Positions 18,967-28,818 of a DNA stretch of 64,000 nt are shown one piece after another (positions within the stretch are counted from its first letter, which is position 1; every line of letters begins with the position of its first letter). Both the position numbers and the translations under genes were made by a program. Origin of the DNA: Jeongeupia sp. USM3 (lineage in GTDB: Bacteria > Pseudomonadota > Gammaproteobacteria > Burkholderiales > Chitinibacteraceae); contig NZ_CP017668.1 in NCBI RefSeq assembly GCF_001808185.1, positions 496,001 to 560,000 on the forward strand, written 5' to 3'. Below the pieces are notes generated by a model. That model was not told where the DNA came from. It made no database searches and worked only from the letters and a program-made list of their open reading frames with translations.

Positions 18967-21411
18967 ATGAACGCCGCTTCTCCGCCTGTCGACCTGCAGT
19001 GCTTCCACTGCGGCGAATCCGTACCCGACAGCACCAGCCTGACCATCCGTTACCGCCAGCGCAACGAACCGGCCTGCTGTGCCGGCTGCCAGGCCGTCGC
19101 CCAGAGCATCATCGACGCGGGGCTCCACGCCTATTACGAGCAGCGCGAGAAGCCGGCCGGCCGCGCCGAGCCGCTGCCGCAGGCCTTGCGTGAACAACTG
19201 GCGCTCTACGACGACCCGCAACTGCAGGCGGGCTTCGTCGCCAGCGACGGCGAGCTGAAAGACGCCGCTCTGATGATCGAAGGCATCAGCTGCGCGGCGT
19301 GCATCTGGCTGAACGAACGGCAGATTGCCCGCGTGCCGGGTGTCGCCGACGTGTCGATCAACTACACCAGCCACCGTGCCCGCGTGCGCTGGGACCCGGC
19401 CTGGACCAGCCTGTCGGCGATCCTCGAAGCGGTTGCCGCGATCGGCTACCGGGCGCTGCCCTACGACAGGGCGCGGCAGGAAGCGGCGCAGGCCAGATCG
19501 CGCAAGGCGGCGCTATTCCGGCTGTGGGTCGCCGGGCTGTCGATGATGCAGGTCATGATGTTCGCGGTGCCGGTCTATCTGGCACCGGCCGGCGAAATCG
19601 AACCGCGCTGGCTTGGCCTGATGAACTGGGCAAGCCTGGTGCTGACCCTGCCCGTCGTGCTGTATTCGAGCTGGCCCTTCTATGTTTCGGCTTGGCGCGA
19701 CCTCAAACGCGGCCGGACCGGCATGGATCTGCCGGTCGCGATCAGCGTGCTGCTCGCCTTTGTCGCCAGCGTTTACGCAACGATCACCGACCACTGCGAG
19801 GTCTACTACGACTCGGTATCGATGTTCGTCTTCCTGCTGCTGACCGGCCGCTATCTCGAATCGCAGGCGCGCGCCAAGGCCGGCGCCGCACTCGAACAGC
19901 TGGCCGCACTGATCCCGGCATTCGCGCACCGGCTCGCCGACTATCCGGACGGGCGCACGCCGCACGAGGCCGCGGTCGCCCGGTTGTGCGTCGGCGACGT
20001 GCTGCTGGTCAAGCCCGGCGAGGCCGTTCCCGCCGATGCACGCGTGATCGAGGGCGAATCGCAGGTCAACGAGGCGATGCTGACCGGCGAAAGCCTTCCT
20101 GTCGACAAGCGGGTCGGTGACGTCGTCACCGGCGGCACCGTCAACCTCGGCTCGCCACTGATCGTTTCGGTCGAACGCCTCGGGCAGGAGACGCGGCTCG
20201 CGGGCATCGTACGCCTGCTCGACCGTGCGCTCGCCGAAAAGCCGAGGCTGGCGCTGATGGCCGACCGGATTGCCGGCCGCTTCGTTGCCGCACTGCTGCT
20301 GGCTGCCGCCGCAGCCTGGCTCTACTGGCACGGGCACGACCCGACCCACGCGCTGCCGATCGCCGTCGCCGTGCTGGTGATTTCCTGCCCGTGCGCACTG
20401 TCGCTGGCGACGCCGGTGGCGCTGACCGCAGCCACCGGCACGCTGGCACGGCGCGGCGTGCTGATCAGCCGCGGGCATGCACTCGAGACGCTGGCGGGCG
20501 TTACCGACGTCGTATTCGACAAGACCGGCACGCTGACGCTCGGCGAGCCGCGCATACAGGCCGTCCAGCCGCTTGGCACGCACGATCCGTCGACGCTGCT
20601 CGCACTCGCCGCGGCGCTCGAGCTCCACTCGGAACATCCGCTGGCGCGCGCCTTTACCGGCGCCTGCAAGGGCGAACCCCGCGTGGCCTGCGACATCGTC
20701 AACCACCCCGGCGGTGGCCTCGTCGGCGTCATCGGCGGCGTCCGGCACGCGATCGGCCACCCCGATTTCGTCGCCCGCCATGTCCGGCAAACCCGGCCCG
20801 AGATCCCCGCATCGGGCACCGTGCTGGCACTGGCGAGCGATGACGAGTGGCTGGGCTGGTTCCGCCTCACGGACACGCTCCGCCCGGATGCAGCGGCCGC
20901 AGTCGCCGCACTGACGCGGATGGGCCTGAATACGCACATCCTCAGCGGCGACGCCGAATCTGCCGTTGCCGAAACGGCCGGGCAACTGGGGATCACGCGC
21001 TGGCGCGCCGGTGCGTCACCCGAGGACAAGCTTGCCCATCTGAACGCGCTGCAGGCCCGCGGCGGACGGGTGCTGATGATCGGCGACGGCGTCAACGACG
21101 CGCCGGTACTGGCCGCGGCCTCGGTATCGGTCGCCATGGGGGGCGGCACCGACGTTGCGCATGGCGCCGGCGACGCCGTGCTGCTCGACAACCGCCTGCG
21201 GCACGTTCCCGCGGCCATCGCCTTTGCCCGCAGGACACGCAAGATCGTGCGGCAAAACCTGGGCTGGGCGCTGCTCTACAACCTGATCGCACTGCCCGTG
21301 GCCGTCGCCGGTCTGGTTACGCCCTGGCTGGCCAGCGCGGGGATGGCTGCCAGCTCGCTGCTGGTCGTGCTCAATGCACTGCGGCTGACCCGCCCAACCC
21401 GGAGAAGCTGA
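18967..21411 (+). CDS. ccoI: Copper-translocating P1B-type ATPase CcoI (FixI)
   Basis: CcoI exports copper to the periplasm for assembly of the CuB centre of cbb3 oxidase. The 814-residue protein has an N-terminal Cys-rich domain (CFHCGESVP; ACCAGCQAV) typical of FixI/CcoI and a heavy-metal-associated domain with GISCAACIWL. Membrane helices with the CPC metal site (SCPCALSLATP) follow, then the phosphorylation motif DKTGTLT, TGES in the actuator domain, and the hinge GDGVNDAPVL. It is directly upstream of ccoS (one-base overlap) and the oxidase operon, which supports CcoI over a general CopA. Confidence 0.94.
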   Translation: MNAASPPVDLQCFHCGESVPDSTSLTIRYRQRNEPACCAGCQAVAQSIIDAGLHAYYEQREKPAGRAEPLPQALREQLALYDDPQLQAGFVASDGELKDAALMIEGISCAACIWLNERQIARVPGVADVSINYTSHRARVRWDPAWTSLSAILEAVAAIGYRALPYDRARQEAAQARSRKAALFRLWVAGLSMMQVMMFAVPVYLAPAGEIEPRWLGLMNWASLVLTLPVVLYSSWPFYVSAWRDLKRGRTGMDLPVAISVLLAFVASVYATITDHCEVYYDSVSMFVFLLLTGRYLESQARAKAGAALEQLAALIPAFAHRLADYPDGRTPHEAAVARLCVGDVLLVKPGEAVPADARVIEGESQVNEAMLTGESLPVDKRVGDVVTGGTVNLGSPLIVSVERLGQETRLAGIVRLLDRALAEKPRLALMADRIAGRFVAALLLAAAAAWLYWHGHDPTHALPIAVAVLVISCPCALSLATPVALTAATGTLARRGVLISRGHALETLAGVTDVVFDKTGTLTLGEPRIQAVQPLGTHDPSTLLALAAALELHSEHPLARAFTGACKGEPRVACDIVNHPGGGLVGVIGGVRHAIGHPDFVARHVRQTRPEIPASGTVLALASDDEWLGWFRLTDTLRPDAAAAVAALTRMGLNTHILSGDAESAVAETAGQLGITRWRAGASPEDKLAHLNALQARGGRVLMIGDGVNDAPVLAAASVSVAMGGGTDVAHGAGDAVLLDNRLRHVPAAIAFARRTRKIVRQNLGWALLYNLIALPVAVAGLVTPWLASAGMAASSLLVVLNALRLTRPTRRS

Positions 21412-21602
21412 TGGAAAGCCTCTATCTGCTGATTCCGCTCTCGGTCCTGCTGGTGGTCGTGATCGGCGCGCTGTTCTGGAATGCGATTCGCGGCGGGCAA
21501 TTCGACGACCTGGAAGGGCCGGCGCACCGCATCCTGCAGGACGACGACCGCCCCGGGCACGAGTCGCCCGGAAATGAGGCCGGCAGGGAAAAAAACAACT
21601 GA
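21411..21602 (+). CDS. ccoS: cbb3 oxidase maturation protein CcoS
   Basis: The protein is 63 residues with one N-terminal membrane helix (LYLLIPLSVLLVVVIGALFW) and the CcoS signature AIRGGQFDDLEGPAHRIL. CcoS is needed for insertion of cofactors, especially copper and heme, into CcoN. The ATG overlaps the ccoI stop codon by one base, as is usual for ccoIS. Confidence 0.92.
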   Translation: MESLYLLIPLSVLLVVVIGALFWNAIRGGQFDDLEGPAHRILQDDDRPGHESPGNEAGREKNN

Positions 21603-21649
21603 CTGGAGGACGCCCGGCACGGTAAAATGCACGTTGGTCGTCGGGCGGC

Positions 21650-21663
21650 TTGATTTAAATCAA
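21650..21663. promoter_or_regulatory. FNR/Anr-type box upstream of ccoNOQP
   Basis: TTGAT-TTAA-ATCAA is a perfect match to the FNR consensus TTGAT-N4-ATCAA. Its centre (21656.5) lies about 41 bases before the start site predicted from the TTATAG -10 element at 21686-21691. This is the class II activator position and implies induction of the high-affinity oxidase when oxygen is low. Confidence 0.88.
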
Positions 21664-21685
21664 GGTTGGACTAGTGCCTCCCTCG

Positions 21686-21691
21686 TTATAG
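21686..21691 (+). promoter_or_regulatory. -10 element of the ccoNOQP promoter
   Basis: TTATAG lies 22 bases after the FNR box. With transcription starting near 21698, the activator site would be centred at about -41.5. Confidence 0.55.
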
Positions 21692-21818
21692 TCGCGCCGG
21701 CTTATTGCGCAAATACCGACCAGAAATACCGGTCAGGCCCGCCGTTCGCTAGCAGCGGATCGCGCAATCACAAGTTTTAATATAACCGCCGTTCTTGGAG
21801 AACATTCGGAGCGCTCCC

Positions 21819-23240
21819 ATGGAAAACCAAGCCACATATAACTATAAAGTGGTGCGGCAATTCGCCATCATGACAGTCGTCTGGGGCATTGTCGGCATGC
21901 TGCTCGGGGTGTTCATCGCCTCGCAACTCGTCTGGCCGGAACTCAATCTGGGCCAGTATTTTCACTTCGGACGCCTGCGCGCGCTCCATACCAGCGCAGT
22001 GATCTTCGCGTTCGGCGGCTGTGGCCTGATCGCCACCAGCTACTACGTCGTCCAGCGCACCTGTAATGTCCGCCTGTTCTCTGACGGCCTCGCCGCGCTC
22101 ACCTTCTGGGGCTACCAGCTGGTGATCGTCCTGTGCGTCATCACCTATCCGCTCGGCATCACCTTCAACAAGGAATATGCCGAGATGGAGTGGCCGATCA
22201 AGATCCTGCTCGCCATCGTCTGGGTCGCGTACGCCGTGGTGTTCTTCGGCACCCTCGCCAAGCGCAAGGTCAAGCACATCTACGTCGCCAACTGGTTCTA
22301 CGGCGCCTTCATCCTCGCCGTCGCGCTGCTGCACATCGTCAACAGCGCCTTCGTTCCGGTGTCGCTGTGGAAGTCGTACTCGGCCTACTCCGGCGCCGTC
22401 GACGCGATGGTGCAGTGGTGGTACGGCCACAACGCGGTCGGCTTCTTCCTGACCGCCGGCTTCCTCGGCATGATGTACTACTTCGTGCCGAAGCAGGCCG
22501 GTCGCCCGGTGTACTCGTACCGGCTGTCGGTCGTCCACTTCTGGGCGCTGATCTTCACCTACATGTGGGCCGGTCCGCACCACCTGCACTACACCGCCCT
22601 GCCCGACTGGACCCAGTCGCTGGGCATGGTGTTCTCGCTGATCCTGCTGGCGCCGAGCTGGGGCGGCATGATCAACGGCATCATGACGCTGTCGGGCGCC
22701 TGGCATAAGCTGCGCACCGACCCGATCCTCAAGTTCCTGGTCACCGCGCTGTCGTTCTACGGCATGTCGACGTTCGAAGGTCCGATGATGGCGATCAAGA
22801 CCGTCAACGCGCTGAGCCACTACACCGACTGGACCGTCGGCCACGTGCACTCGGGTGCGCTGGGCTGGGTGGCAATGATCACCATCGGCTCGATCTATTA
22901 CCTGATCCCGCGCCTGTTCGACCGCGAGCAGATGCACTCGATCAAGCTGATCGAAGCGCACTTCTGGATCGCCACGCTCGGCATCGTGCTGTACATCTCG
23001 TCGATGTGGATCGCCGGCGTGACGCAGGGCCTGATGTGGCGTGCGGTAAACCCGGACGGTACGCTGACCTACTCGTTCATCGACTCGGTCAAGGCAACGC
23101 ACCCGTACTACTTCATCCGTTTCCTGGGTGGCTGCTGCTTCGTCGCCGGCATGTTCCTGATGTTCTACAACGTGCTGCGCACCGTGTTCGACGGCAAGCC
23201 GGTCAACGCGCCGATCCCGGCCGTACCCGCCCACGCCTGA
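21819..23240 (+). CDS. ccoN: Cytochrome cbb3 oxidase catalytic subunit I CcoN
   Basis: CcoN is the heme b / heme b3-CuB subunit that reduces oxygen and pumps protons in the inner membrane. The 473-residue protein has about twelve membrane helices. Conserved segments are RLRALHTSAVIFAFGG with the low-spin heme histidine, WWYGHNAVGFFLTAGFLG with the CuB histidine, and WAGPHHLHYTALPDW and HYTDWTVGHVHSGALGW with the remaining histidine ligands. I use the ATG at 21819; a TTG at 21795 is possible but has no support. It is the first gene of ccoNOQP. Confidence 0.97.
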   Translation: MENQATYNYKVVRQFAIMTVVWGIVGMLLGVFIASQLVWPELNLGQYFHFGRLRALHTSAVIFAFGGCGLIATSYYVVQRTCNVRLFSDGLAALTFWGYQLVIVLCVITYPLGITFNKEYAEMEWPIKILLAIVWVAYAVVFFGTLAKRKVKHIYVANWFYGAFILAVALLHIVNSAFVPVSLWKSYSAYSGAVDAMVQWWYGHNAVGFFLTAGFLGMMYYFVPKQAGRPVYSYRLSVVHFWALIFTYMWAGPHHLHYTALPDWTQSLGMVFSLILLAPSWGGMINGIMTLSGAWHKLRTDPILKFLVTALSFYGMSTFEGPMMAIKTVNALSHYTDWTVGHVHSGALGWVAMITIGSIYYLIPRLFDREQMHSIKLIEAHFWIATLGIVLYISSMWIAGVTQGLMWRAVNPDGTLTYSFIDSVKATHPYYFIRFLGGCCFVAGMFLMFYNVLRTVFDGKPVNAPIPAVPAHA

Positions 23241-23260
23241 GCTGAGAGGATCTGAAGAAA

Positions 23261-23875
23261 ATGAACAAGGCTCAGAAACTGATCGAAGAAAACGTGGGCT
23301 GGCTGATCGTCCTGACGATCGCCACCATCAGTGTCGCGATGCTGGTGGAGATCCTGCCGCTGATGTTCTCCAAGTCGGTGACCAAACCGATCGAGGGCGT
23401 CAAGCCGTACACGGCCGTGCAGCTGGCCGGGCGCGACATCTACATCCGCGAAGGCTGCTACAACTGCCACTCGCAGATGATCCGCCCGTTCCGCGCCGAA
23501 ACCGAACGCTACGGCCACTACTCGGTCGCCGGCGAATCGGTTTACGACCATCCGTTCCTGTGGGGCTCGAAGCGGACCGGTCCGGATCTCGCCCGCGTCG
23601 GCGGCCGTTATTCGGACGAATGGCACCGTGCCCACCTGATGCGGCCGCAGGACGTGGTGCCCGAATCGGTGATGCCGGCCTTCCCGTGGCTGGCTGCGCA
23701 GAAGGTCGACGCCGAGTCGCTGCCGGCGAAGATGGACGCGCTGCGCAAGGTCGGCGTGCCGTACACCGATGCCGATATCGCCGGTGCAGCCAAGGCCGTT
23801 GAAGGCAAGACCGAGATGGATGCGCTGATCGCCTATCTGCAAGGTCTCGGCCTGGCACTCAAGAACAAGAGGTAA
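23261..23875 (+). CDS. ccoO: Cytochrome cbb3 oxidase subunit II CcoO
   Basis: CcoO is the membrane-anchored monoheme cytochrome c that passes electrons to CcoN. The 204-residue protein has one N-terminal helix (LIVLTIATISVAMLVEILPL), a heme-binding CYNCH motif (C66, C69, H70) and a downstream methionine region DVVPESVMPAFPWL that supplies the axial ligand. It is 20 bases after ccoN, with a good purine-rich ribosome binding site. Confidence 0.97.
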   Translation: MNKAQKLIEENVGWLIVLTIATISVAMLVEILPLMFSKSVTKPIEGVKPYTAVQLAGRDIYIREGCYNCHSQMIRPFRAETERYGHYSVAGESVYDHPFLWGSKRTGPDLARVGGRYSDEWHRAHLMRPQDVVPESVMPAFPWLAAQKVDAESLPAKMDALRKVGVPYTDADIAGAAKAVEGKTEMDALIAYLQGLGLALKNKR

Positions 23876-23881
23876 TACGGA

Positions 23882-24049
23882 ATGGATTTTCAGGACATCG
23901 CGCGCATCGCCGTCACCGTCGTCAGCTTCTGCTGTTTTCTGGGAATCTGCGCCTGGGCGTACAGCCGCAAGAGCCGCGCCGGCTTCGACGAAGCCGCGCA
24001 GGCCCCCTTGCTGGATGACGACACCCCGCACCACGGCCCGCGTGCCTGA
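23882..24049 (+). CDS. ccoQ: Cytochrome cbb3 oxidase subunit CcoQ (FixQ)
   Basis: This 55-residue protein lies between ccoO and ccoP. It begins MDFQDIARIAVTVVSFCCFL, has a single membrane helix and ends with a charged cytoplasmic tail (YSRKSRAGFDEAAQAPLL). CcoQ stabilises the oxidase complex. Its size, single helix and position identify it. The start is six bases after the ccoO stop. Confidence 0.9.
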   Translation: MDFQDIARIAVTVVSFCCFLGICAWAYSRKSRAGFDEAAQAPLLDDDTPHHGPRA

Positions 24050-24075
24050 AAATCTGCCGTACGGAGAAGAATGAG

Positions 24076-24996
24076 ATGACAGATTTTTATAGCGGTTTCT
24101 GGGGCGTTTTCATCGCGGTCATCGTGATCGTGTCGCTGATCTGGCTCGCCGTCCTGCTCAAGAGCCAGGCGGTGATCAAGCTCAAGAAAGGCGAAAAGGC
24201 CGCGGTGCTCGACCACAAGTGGGACGGCGATCTGCAGGAGTACAACAATCCGCTGCCGGGCTGGTGGCTGTGGCTGTTCATCCTGACCATCGTGTTCGCG
24301 GTCGGTTACCTTGCGCTCTACCCGGGCCTGGTGCTGTTCGGCAATGCCAAGGGCTGGACGTCGACCGGCCAGTTCAAGCAGGAAGTCGCCAAGGCCGACG
24401 CCAAGTATGGCCCGATCTACGACAAGTACGCGAAGATGCCGATCACCCAGGTCGCACAGGACAAGGACGCGCGCGAGATGGGTCAGCGCCTGTTCTACAC
24501 CTACTGCATCCAGTGCCACGGCGCCGATGCACGTGGCGCCAAGGGCTTCCCGAACCTGACCGACAGCGACTGGCTCTATGGCGGCACGCCGGAGAAGATC
24601 CTCGAAACGATCCAGAAGGGTCGCCACGGCCAGATGCCGGCTTTCGGCGCCGCCTTCGGTGAAGAGAAGGTCCGCGACGTTGCCAACTACGTGCTGCAGA
24701 TTGCCGGCCGGCCGCACAACGAGCTGCGCGCCAACCGTGGCCAGGCGACCTTCCAGCAGGTCTGCATCGCCTGTCACAACGCGGACGGCAAGGGCAACAA
24801 GGATGTCGGCGCACCGAACCTGACCGACAAGACCTGGCTGTACGGCGGTTCCGAAGCAACCATCGTCGAGACCATCACCAACGGCCGCGACAACGTCATG
24901 CCGGCGTGGAAAGACTTCCTCGGCGACAGCAAGGTGCACCTGCTCGCCGCCTACGTCTACGGCCTGTCGAGCAACCCGGTCGCCACGACCAAGTAA
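24076..24996 (+). CDS. ccoP: Cytochrome cbb3 oxidase diheme subunit III CcoP
   Basis: CcoP is a membrane-bound diheme cytochrome c that receives electrons from soluble cytochromes. The 306-residue protein has two N-terminal membrane helices with the signature HKWDGDLQEYNNPLPGWWLW and two heme sites: CIQCH (C144, C147, H148) and CIACH (C230, C233, H234). The ATG at 24076 is used; an earlier ATG at 24071 runs directly into a stop. It is the last gene of ccoNOQP and is followed by a terminator. Confidence 0.97.
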   Translation: MTDFYSGFWGVFIAVIVIVSLIWLAVLLKSQAVIKLKKGEKAAVLDHKWDGDLQEYNNPLPGWWLWLFILTIVFAVGYLALYPGLVLFGNAKGWTSTGQFKQEVAKADAKYGPIYDKYAKMPITQVAQDKDAREMGQRLFYTYCIQCHGADARGAKGFPNLTDSDWLYGGTPEKILETIQKGRHGQMPAFGAAFGEEKVRDVANYVLQIAGRPHNELRANRGQATFQQVCIACHNADGKGNKDVGAPNLTDKTWLYGGSEATIVETITNGRDNVMPAWKDFLGDSKVHLLAAYVYGLSSNPVATTK

Positions 24997-25020
24997 GTCG
25001 CCGGTTTTCCGGCAAGTACA

Positions 25021-25047
25021 ACGGGCGGGCTTATCCCCGCCCGTTTT
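25021..25047 (+). terminator. Terminator after ccoNOQP
   Basis: ACGGGCGGG and CCCGCCCGT form a nine-base stem with a six-base loop followed by TTTT. Read-through may still supply ccoG and ccoH, since no strong new promoter is obvious before ccoG. Confidence 0.8.
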
Positions 25048-25119
25048 ACCATCCTGATGCGCGATCGCGAACGAGAACCGTTTGGGTTGCCCCCGGGAAC
25101 AGCACAGCAGGAAAGCGCG

Positions 25120-26559
<1,440 letters not shown>

Positions 26560-26628
26560 TTCGCTCCGCCGGGAATCCTTTACCGGGCCCGGCGGTCCAT
26601 CCAGCACCGCAAACACGCAGGCCCTGTC

Positions 26629-27129
26629 ATGAGCACGACCCTTCCCCGCAAATCACCCTGGTACAAATCGCCGTGGCCTTGGTTCCTGATGTTCTTCCCC
26701 GCGCTGGCCGTGGTGGCCGGCGTGGCCACCTTCGTCATCGCCTTCAAGACCGAGGATAGCCTCGTCTCGGACGATTACTACAAGGAAGGCCAGGAAATCA
26801 ACCAGCGCCTGGCGCGCGACGACAAGGCGCGCGCGCTCGGCCTGAATGCACAGCTGATGGTCAGCGACGACAGCCGGGCGATTCGCATCCTACTCAACCA
26901 TCCGGCCGGCGGCGAGCTCTATCTCAAGATCATCCACCCAACGATTTCAGGGCACGATCAGCAGCTGAAACTCGCCCAGCAGGGGCCGATGCTGTACGCG
27001 GCGCAGCTGGACCAGCCGCTACCGTCACACCGCTGGCAGCTCGAGCTCGGTGACACCGCCGGGCAGTGGCGGCTCAAGTCGGAGGAAGTGCTTCAGGGCA
27101 ACACGGTCCTGACGCTGTCGCCGCACTGA
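26629..27129 (+). CDS. ccoH: cbb3 oxidase assembly protein CcoH (FixH)
   Basis: The 166-residue protein has one N-terminal membrane helix (WPWFLMFFPALAVVAGVATF) and the FixH signature SLVSDDYYKEGQEINQRLARD, followed by a periplasmic beta-domain. CcoH is a late assembly factor that stays with the mature cbb3 complex. It follows ccoG by 69 bases and closes the oxidase cluster. It converges on dusC with only one base between the two coding regions. Confidence 0.93.
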   Translation: MSTTLPRKSPWYKSPWPWFLMFFPALAVVAGVATFVIAFKTEDSLVSDDYYKEGQEINQRLARDDKARALGLNAQLMVSDDSRAIRILLNHPAGGELYLKIIHPTISGHDQQLKLAQQGPMLYAAQLDQPLPSHRWQLELGDTAGQWRLKSEEVLQGNTVLTLSPH

Positions 27130-27130
27130 T

Positions 27131-28075
27131 TCACGCCCCGGGAACGGGGCAGCCCGCAGCCAGCCACGCGCCGATCGCATCCGGATCCTTGACGGTCTTG
27201 ATGTACTCGAATGCGGCGCCAGCCTCGGGGTGAACCCGCTTCAGGTAGTTGAGCCACTGCTTGAGCCGCCCCGCCTGATACTTGGGCAGGATATGGATCA
27301 GCACGTCGTCCCAGAACGCCGCCAGCAGCGGCTTGACGTCGCCCCAGTCCGGCGCCGGCAGCCCCTTGATCCGCGCGGCCAACCCCGGGTCGGCGACGAT
27401 GCCGCGACCGAGCATCACGTCGTCGCAACCGGACTCGAGCCGGCACTGCACGTAATCGTCGACGGTCCAGATCTCGCCGTTGGCGACCACCGGAACGGTC
27501 ACGGCTTCGCGAATCCGGCCGATCTCGTGCCAGTACGCCGGCGGCTTGTAGCCATCCAGCTTGGTCCGCGCATGCACGACCAGCTCGGCCGCCCCGGCCG
27601 ATGCCAGCGCATGGGCGCAATCGAGCATGCGTGCACGGTCGTTGTAGCCGAGGCGCATCTTGGCCGTGACCGGTACCTCGGCCGGCACGGCACGGCGCAC
27701 GCTGGTGACGATTTCGTGCAGCAGCTCGGGCTCGTCAAGCAGCACGGCGCCGCCGCGATGGCGGTTGACCGACTTGGCCGGACAGCCGAAGTTGAGGTCG
27801 ATGGCCATTGGCGCCAGTTCGGCGAGACGCGCCGCGTTCTCGGCCAGGCAGGCCGGATCGGACCCCAGCAGCTGCACCCGGACGGGCACGCCCGACGGCG
27901 TACGGCTGCCGTTCAGCAGCTCCGGTGCGATACGCTGGAAGGCCCTGTTCGGCAGCAGACTGCCGGATACGCGGACGAATTCGGTCACGCAAATGTCGAC
28001 ACCGGGCGTCCGGGTCAGCATGTCGCGCAGCAAGTGGTCGAGCAACCCCTCCATCGGGGCGAGATAGATTTTCAC
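27131..28075 (-). CDS. dusC: tRNA-dihydrouridine synthase DusC
   Basis: Dus enzymes reduce uridine in tRNA to dihydrouridine using FMN and NADPH; DusC acts on U16. The 314-residue TIM-barrel protein opens with IYLAPMEGLLDHLLRDML. It has the catalytic cysteine in DLNFGCPAKSVNRHRGG and the flavin-binding MLGRGIVADPGL. I chose the GTG at 28075 because it reproduces the typical short DusC N-terminus; a TTG at 28090 would add five residues. The DusC assignment over DusA or DusB rests on length and overall character and is somewhat less sure than the family. Confidence 0.9.
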   Translation of the reverse strand: MKIYLAPMEGLLDHLLRDMLTRTPGVDICVTEFVRVSGSLLPNRAFQRIAPELLNGSRTPSGVPVRVQLLGSDPACLAENAARLAELAPMAIDLNFGCPAKSVNRHRGGAVLLDEPELLHEIVTSVRRAVPAEVPVTAKMRLGYNDRARMLDCAHALASAGAAELVVHARTKLDGYKPPAYWHEIGRIREAVTVPVVANGEIWTVDDYVQCRLESGCDDVMLGRGIVADPGLAARIKGLPAPDWGDVKPLLAAFWDDVLIHILPKYQAGRLKQWLNYLKRVHPEAGAAFEYIKTVKDPDAIGAWLAAGCPVPGA

Positions 28076-28138
28076 GATCGTGCAACTCAAGACTAGCCGG
28101 CCATTTTACCCTGCCGACACAGGATGGCGGCGTACCGA

Positions 28139-28183
28139 TTGACACGCGTACGATCGTTCACTACGCTTGTGGAACGAATGTTC
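28139..28183 (+). promoter_or_regulatory. Promoter and candidate self-operator of the LexA-like gene
   Basis: TTGACA (28139-28144), a 17-base spacer and TACGCT (28162-28167) form a promoter. At the predicted start site lies GAAC-GAAT-GTTC (28172-28183), an inverted repeat of the GAAC-N4-GTTC form known as the LexA box of Gram-positive bacteria. Its position over +1 would allow autorepression by the S24-type repressor encoded just downstream. Confidence 0.55.
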
Positions 28184-28198
28184 TCTATCGCGCAGACT

Positions 28199-28786
28199 AT
28201 GGGCAACCCGAACCGTGACCAGGAATACCTCGGCAAGTTGCAGGACTACTACGCCGACTACCGCAGCATCCCCTCTTATGCCGTTATCGGCGACATGCTC
28301 GGCATGGCGTCCAAGTCGGCCGTCTCGGCACTGATCAAGCGGCTGACGCTGGCCGGCTACGTCGAGATGACGCCGGACAAGCGCCTGGCGCCGACAAAGC
28401 GCTTCTTCGAGCGCGAGCTGGCCGACTTCCCGATCCCCGCCGGCATGCCTGCGGCCGCCAACGACGCGATGAGCGAATCGCTGACGATCGACGAATACCT
28501 GATTCCCAAGCCATCCAGCACCATCATGGTCAAGGTCAAGGGCGATTCGATGATCGAGGCCGGCATTCACGACGGGGATATCGCCATCGTCGAGAAACGC
28601 CATGCCGCCAGTGTCGGCGACATCGTCGTTGCCGTCGTCGACAACGAGTACACGCTGAAGGAACTCGGCCGCGACAAGCAGGGCTACATGCTGCTGCCGC
28701 ACAACGCCGCCTATGCGCCGATCCGCCCGCAGGAAGGGCTGGAAATCTTCGGCATCATGGTCGGGCTGGTACGCAAATACCGTTAA
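28199..28786 (+). CDS. LexA-like S24 self-cleaving transcriptional repressor
   Basis: The 195-residue protein has LexA architecture. An N-terminal winged helix-turn-helix (YRSIPSYAVIGDMLGMASKS, residues 21-40) is followed by an S24 peptidase domain. The autocleavage bond would be Ala81-Gly82 in PIPAGMPAA, the nucleophile Ser117 in KGDSMIEAG, and the general base Lys154 in YTLKELG. All essential residues are present, so RecA-stimulated self-cleavage is expected; an SOS role is inference. It is not a typical proteobacterial LexA N-terminus. The ATG at 28199 is preferred because the alternative at 28178 lies inside the predicted start-site palindrome. It stands alone between divergent dusC and queF. 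Confidence 0.85.
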   Translation: MGNPNRDQEYLGKLQDYYADYRSIPSYAVIGDMLGMASKSAVSALIKRLTLAGYVEMTPDKRLAPTKRFFERELADFPIPAGMPAAANDAMSESLTIDEYLIPKPSSTIMVKVKGDSMIEAGIHDGDIAIVEKRHAASVGDIVVAVVDNEYTLKELGRDKQGYMLLPHNAAYAPIRPQEGLEIFGIMVGLVRKYR

Positions 28787-28818
28787 ACTTCGTCCCCACG
28801 TCATCCGGCTGAAGCGCA

